NCBI GenBank assembly: GCA_015099395.1
Contig: AP024096.1
Location: forward strand, 2,790,001-2,854,000
Origin: Ktedonobacteria bacterium brp13
GTDB lineage: Bacteria > Chloroflexota > Ktedonobacteria > Ktedonobacterales > Ktedonobacteraceae
Reading direction: 5' to 3'
Length of the DNA stretch: 64,000 nucleotides
The notes under the pieces were generated by a model. The model ran no database searches, had not been told where the DNA came from, and was given only the letters and a program-made list of their open reading frames with translations. Of this stretch, positions 61,152-64,000 are shown in pieces (positions within the stretch are counted from its first letter, which is position 1; every line of letters starts with the position of its first letter). A program made the position numbers and the translations under genes.

Positions 61152-63320
61152 TTACCACGTATCCGAATCTTCTTCACGCGTTACTGTGATCATATTGGTA
61201 TAGAAGGTAGAGCCACCATTGAAATCAGCCAGGCGATCCGACGTGGTCCAGTTCACATTACGTTGATCGGGACTGTGCTTCGGCCACCAGACAGATTCGG
61301 CGGCCAGCACACCCGGTCGCACTGCGTCCGAGACGTCAGCAACCATACGGCACCAACCACGCTCATTGCTAAGACGCACCATCTGCCCATGCTGAATACC
61401 ACGTACATGCGCATCGTCTGGATGAATGTGGAGCGTCGGCACACCTTCCTTGGCCTTCAAGGTCGACACGTTCGCAAAGGATGAGCTAATAAAATGATGG
61501 GCACCCGCACTCACTAATGGCAACGCCGCAAGCTCAGAAGATCCTGCCAACCTCGGCTCAGTCTGTTTCGACTCTCCATTAGCAGCACCAGCAACGGGTT
61601 CCTGATAGCCCTCGACCTCGGCATCCCAGCCGGGGATGGGATCGTAGCCCTTGGCTGCAGCTTGCTCTGAATAGAGTTCAACCTTGCCCGAAGGCGTACG
61701 AAAATGACCATCAGCAAACGGAACACGTTCGTTTTCAGGGAACGGCAGCTGTAGCGTTCCCTCACGTTGCAGATCCTCTAGCGTAATAGCTTGCAACGCC
61801 GGATTCTTTGCACGGGAGGCTTCCAGTACGTCACGAATGACAGCCTCTGCATCATCCTGTAACCACGACTCCGTGAAGCCCATCCTGGCCGCCAGAGCCC
61901 GCAGGACATCCCAGTTGCTACGCGCTTCACCAAGCGGCTCGATTGCTGCATTGTTGTATTGCAAAGAGACATGTCCATACGGCTTATGCAGATCGACCTG
62001 CTCTAGCTGGCTGGTTGCCGGTAGAATGATATCGGCATAGCGCGCCGTATCGGTCTCAAACAGCTCATGCACGACCGTAAACAGGTCATCACGCATGAGA
62101 CCTTCGATCGTCTTGCTCGCATTCGGCGTAGAGGCGACCGGGTTCGCATTATACACATACAGCGAATGGACCGCAGGCTGCGCCTCGCCGGTCAGGAGCG
62201 CACCCAGACGGTTCATATTGAGCGTACGCGGTACCGGCGGGCAGGCAGCGTCGTCAGCATGTCGAACAGCCTGCGCGTCCCACTTGATCCAGTCGCTCGT
62301 GCTATACATCAGACCACCACCGAGACGACCATACTGGCCCGTCAACGCCGGTAAGCAGGCGAGGGCACGTACGGTCTGACCACCGTTGGTGTGTCGATTG
62401 ATGCCATCCGATATACGCAAGAGCGCAGGAGTCGAGGTCGCATAGCTACGCGCAAGCTCAGTGATCGTTTCAGCGCTCAGACCAGTAATGCGAGCGGCAC
62501 GCTCCACGGGATACTGCATAATCCGTGGCAGCAGGTGCTCCCAACCGACCGTATGTTCCGCGATCCACTGCTCATCGTGCAGATTCTCAGTCACAATCAC
62601 ATGCATTACAGCCAGGACCAGTGCCGCATCGGTACCGGGCAACGGCTGGATATGCTGATCAGCCGAGCGAGCAGTCAGAGTACGACGGGGATCGATGACG
62701 ATCACGCGGGTCCCTTTCCGCTGAGCCTCACGCAAGAAAGGCATCACATGCGGCGCGGTACTGGCAGGATTACTGCCCCAGATCAGCACCAGCTTGCTAT
62801 GGACAAGATCTTGCAGCGCTGGCGCGAGGCGTCCACCAATGGTCAACTGCACCGCCTCTTCAGCGGCATGACCACAGATCGCGCGCTCAAGTCCACTGGC
62901 TCCGAGGCGATTCCAGAAACGCGAGTCGGCAACGGCACCCTGTACCAGACCGAGCGTCCCGGCATAGCTATAAGGCAAGATAGCCTGCGCCCCATGTTCA
63001 GCACTGATCTGCTGCCAGCGCTCCGCGATCTCGTCCAGCGCCTCATCCCAGGAGATACGCTCAAAAGCGCCACGGCCCTTGGGACCACGACGACGCAATG
63101 GATACAACAAACGATCGGCGTGATAGACACGCTCTAAATAATGATTGACCTTGGCACACAGCCAGCCACGCGTCACCGGATGATCGACCCTACCACGCAC
63201 AAGTACCGCTTTGCCCTGCGCATCGACATGCGTCTCCAGAGCACAATTATCAGGGCAATCATGTGGGCAAGCACCATAGACAACACGCAGATCACGCGTC
63301 TCACTGGAGTTCTTTTGCGA
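61152..63320 (-). CDS. Molybdopterin oxidoreductase with N-terminal 4Fe-4S site
   Basis: The 722-residue protein is of the DMSO-reductase superfamily. The N-terminal cluster site is GACPHDCPDNCALETH with the fourth Cys in RGWLCAKV. VILPYSYAGTLGLVQGAVAD-type and LVLIWGSNPASTAPHVMPFL regions bind the bis-MGD cofactor; VIVIDPRRTLTARSADQHIQ and AGAHHFISSSFANVSTLKAK follow. There is no Tat signal, so it works in the cytoplasm. It lacks subunits nearby. It resembles the single-chain BisC-like/formate-dehydrogenase-like group; the substrate is not evident. AAAGGA lies 12 bases before the ATG at 63320. Bases 60930-61151 hold only leader sequence. Confidence 0.92.
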   Translation of the reverse strand, partial: SQKNSSETRDLRVVYGACPHDCPDNCALETHVDAQGKAVLVRGRVDHPVTRGWLCAKVNHYLERVYHADRLLYPLRRRGPKGRGAFERISWDEALDEIAERWQQISAEHGAQAILPYSYAGTLGLVQGAVADSRFWNRLGASGLERAICGHAAEEAVQLTIGGRLAPALQDLVHSKLVLIWGSNPASTAPHVMPFLREAQRKGTRVIVIDPRRTLTARSADQHIQPLPGTDAALVLAVMHVIVTENLHDEQWIAEHTVGWEHLLPRIMQYPVERAARITGLSAETITELARSYATSTPALLRISDGINRHTNGGQTVRALACLPALTGQYGRLGGGLMYSTSDWIKWDAQAVRHADDAACPPVPRTLNMNRLGALLTGEAQPAVHSLYVYNANPVASTPNASKTIEGLMRDDLFTVVHELFETDTARYADIILPATSQLEQVDLHKPYGHVSLQYNNAAIEPLGEARSNWDVLRALAARMGFTESWLQDDAEAVIRDVLEASRAKNPALQAITLEDLQREGTLQLPFPENERVPFADGHFRTPSGKVELYSEQAAAKGYDPIPGWDAEVEGYQEPVAGAANGESKQTEPRLAGSSELAALPLVSAGAHHFISSSFANVSTLKAKEGVPTLHIHPDDAHVRGIQHGQMVRLSNERGWCRMVADVSDAVRPGVLAAESVWWPKHSPDQRNVNWTTSDRLADFNGGSTFYTNMITVTREEDSDTW

Positions 63321-63343
63321 CATACGAAATAAGGTCCTTTCCG

Positions 63344-64000
63344 CTACGACCAGGAACCGGTCGCAGTTAACCAATCGAGAATGGTATCGGGCAATAACGA
63401 GGCCGCGCCCTGACGCACCGAAGAGCGCGGCAAGCTATGCAGAATCGTTGGCCCATACTCTTTTGTGAGCAAGCGACGGTCAAAGATCACGACGGCGTTC
63501 CGTTTATTCTCTCCCCAGGCCAGTCGATTGAGGACACGACGCAAACGCAAAGCGGCAATTGGTACCGTCAACTGGTGCAACTGATCCGAATACAGATCCG
63601 CACGCGCCGCGAGAGGAGGATCGTTGAGGACCGGCATCGGTAGCCGTGAGATAAAGAGGCAGGCAGGCAAGCATGGTACATCATCGATACTCTCCCAAAA
63701 GCTGCCCGTGCCCAGAATCACTACCCGTTCCTGTGACCGGAAGATCTGCCATAATTGGCGCGGCGACCCATCAATACCCTGTCCCAGCACCATCACATCA
63801 CGAGCTTCGAGCATCGGCTTGATGGCTGAATACGTACTACGCAACGCTGCATGCGACGTAAAGAGCGCGACAGTCTGACCTTCGAGAGCGGTGGCGACGC
63901 TGATCAAGGTCTCATCAAGGTGGCGCTGATACTGCGGCGAGTTCGGCTCAGGCACATCGTCAGGCAGATACAGTAAGGTCTGCTCATGGTGATCGGTTAC
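63344..64000 (-). CDS. DinG-like helicase, C-terminal part
   Basis: The frame is open to the end of the window, so only the last 218 residues are seen. They form the second helicase domain of a DinG/XPD-like (DEAH, superfamily 2) helicase. GQTVALFTSHAALRSTYSAI and GQGIDGSPRQLWQIFRSQER come first, then VVILGTGSFWESIDDVPCLP (motif V-like G.FWE..D.PG..) and a C-terminal VIFDRRLLTKEYG. Such helicases unwind DNA or R-loops; in many Chloroflexota and Firmicutes the gene has an N-terminal DnaQ-like exonuclease, not visible here. The molybdopterin enzyme gene starts 23 bases after the stop, suggesting a shared transcript. Confidence 0.88.
   Translation of the reverse strand, partial: VTDHHEQTLLYLPDDVPEPNSPQYQRHLDETLISVATALEGQTVALFTSHAALRSTYSAIKPMLEARDVMVLGQGIDGSPRQLWQIFRSQERVVILGTGSFWESIDDVPCLPACLFISRLPMPVLNDPPLAARADLYSDQLHQLTVPIAALRLRRVLNRLAWGENKRNAVVIFDRRLLTKEYGPTILHSLPRSSVRQGAASLLPDTILDWLTATGSWS

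Noticed and set aside
61837..63137. Plus-strand frames opposite the molybdopterin enzyme
   Set aside because: Antisense shadows; the minus strand carries the cluster-binding cysteines and cofactor motifs.

Overview
The window looks like the chromosome of a Chloroflexota bacterium of the class Ktedonobacteria. This rests on gene content: a giant LuxR/MalT-type ATPase regulator, a CHAT-domain protein, an rpsP-khpA-rimM cluster, a bacterial Pnkp/Hen1 RNA-repair pair, many TTG/GTG starts with strong Shine-Dalgarno sequences, mid-range base composition, and many small transposon-derived repeats. No taxonomic search was possible, so the placement is an inference.

Layout. 1-3.1 kb: end of a CHAT protein, then an IS with a decayed DDE transposase embedded in miniature inverted-repeat elements. 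3.2-8 kb: a membrane protein, ClpP beside a ClgR-like XRE regulator with two operator-like palindromes, then a graveyard of broken genes (GNAT, histidine kinase, PAP2) around a nested repeat element. 8-16.6 kb: LuxR/MalT regulator, membrane protein, formaldehyde-dehydrogenase-type ADH, a TetR gene with a clear self-repressing promoter plus an SRPBCC gene, and a TPR gene bracketed by hairpin repeats. 16.8-21.7 kb: the hen1-pnkp RNA-repair operon and a divergent DUF1003 gene. 22-28 kb: a GNAT gene inside ~70-bp inverted repeats, RNase HI, a LysR/MFS divergent pair and a LURP-one protein. 28-30.1 kb: no genes, a 603-bp tandem array of repeat elements. 30.2-43 kb: transketolase, BtuF-like binding protein, Tat-exported protein, secreted proteins, a lipoprotein, an ABC exporter (with a broken duplicate of its permease end), and an atypical NRAMP transporter. 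43-50 kb: rimM/khpA/rpsP (minus strand), pyruvate kinase, and a class V aminotransferase-serA operon (serine/glyoxylate metabolism) with a structured leader. 50-59 kb: a complete nested repeat element, SGNH hydrolase, DUF2721, transposase remnant, DinB, CAP lipoprotein, GlsB-like protein, MFS and an acyltransferase. 59-64 kb: tRNA-Gly(CCC), another nested repeat element, PspA, a molybdopterin oxidoreductase and the end of a DinG-like helicase.

The most unusual content is the repeat DNA. At least three 'shells' of inverted repeats (GATAGC/GTCGC hairpin cores, GGCTCACC ends, AACCGGTGAA ends) are nested inside each other in different combinations, repeatedly joined at the same CCTCTTTGAGG palindrome. 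They have broken genes and formed a tandem array. An IS in the window shares its extended terminal repeat with these elements. The clearest recognised biological system is the Pnkp/Hen1 RNA repair module. The clearest regulatory systems are the ClgR-like/ClpP locus and the TetR operator-promoter-operator arrangement.
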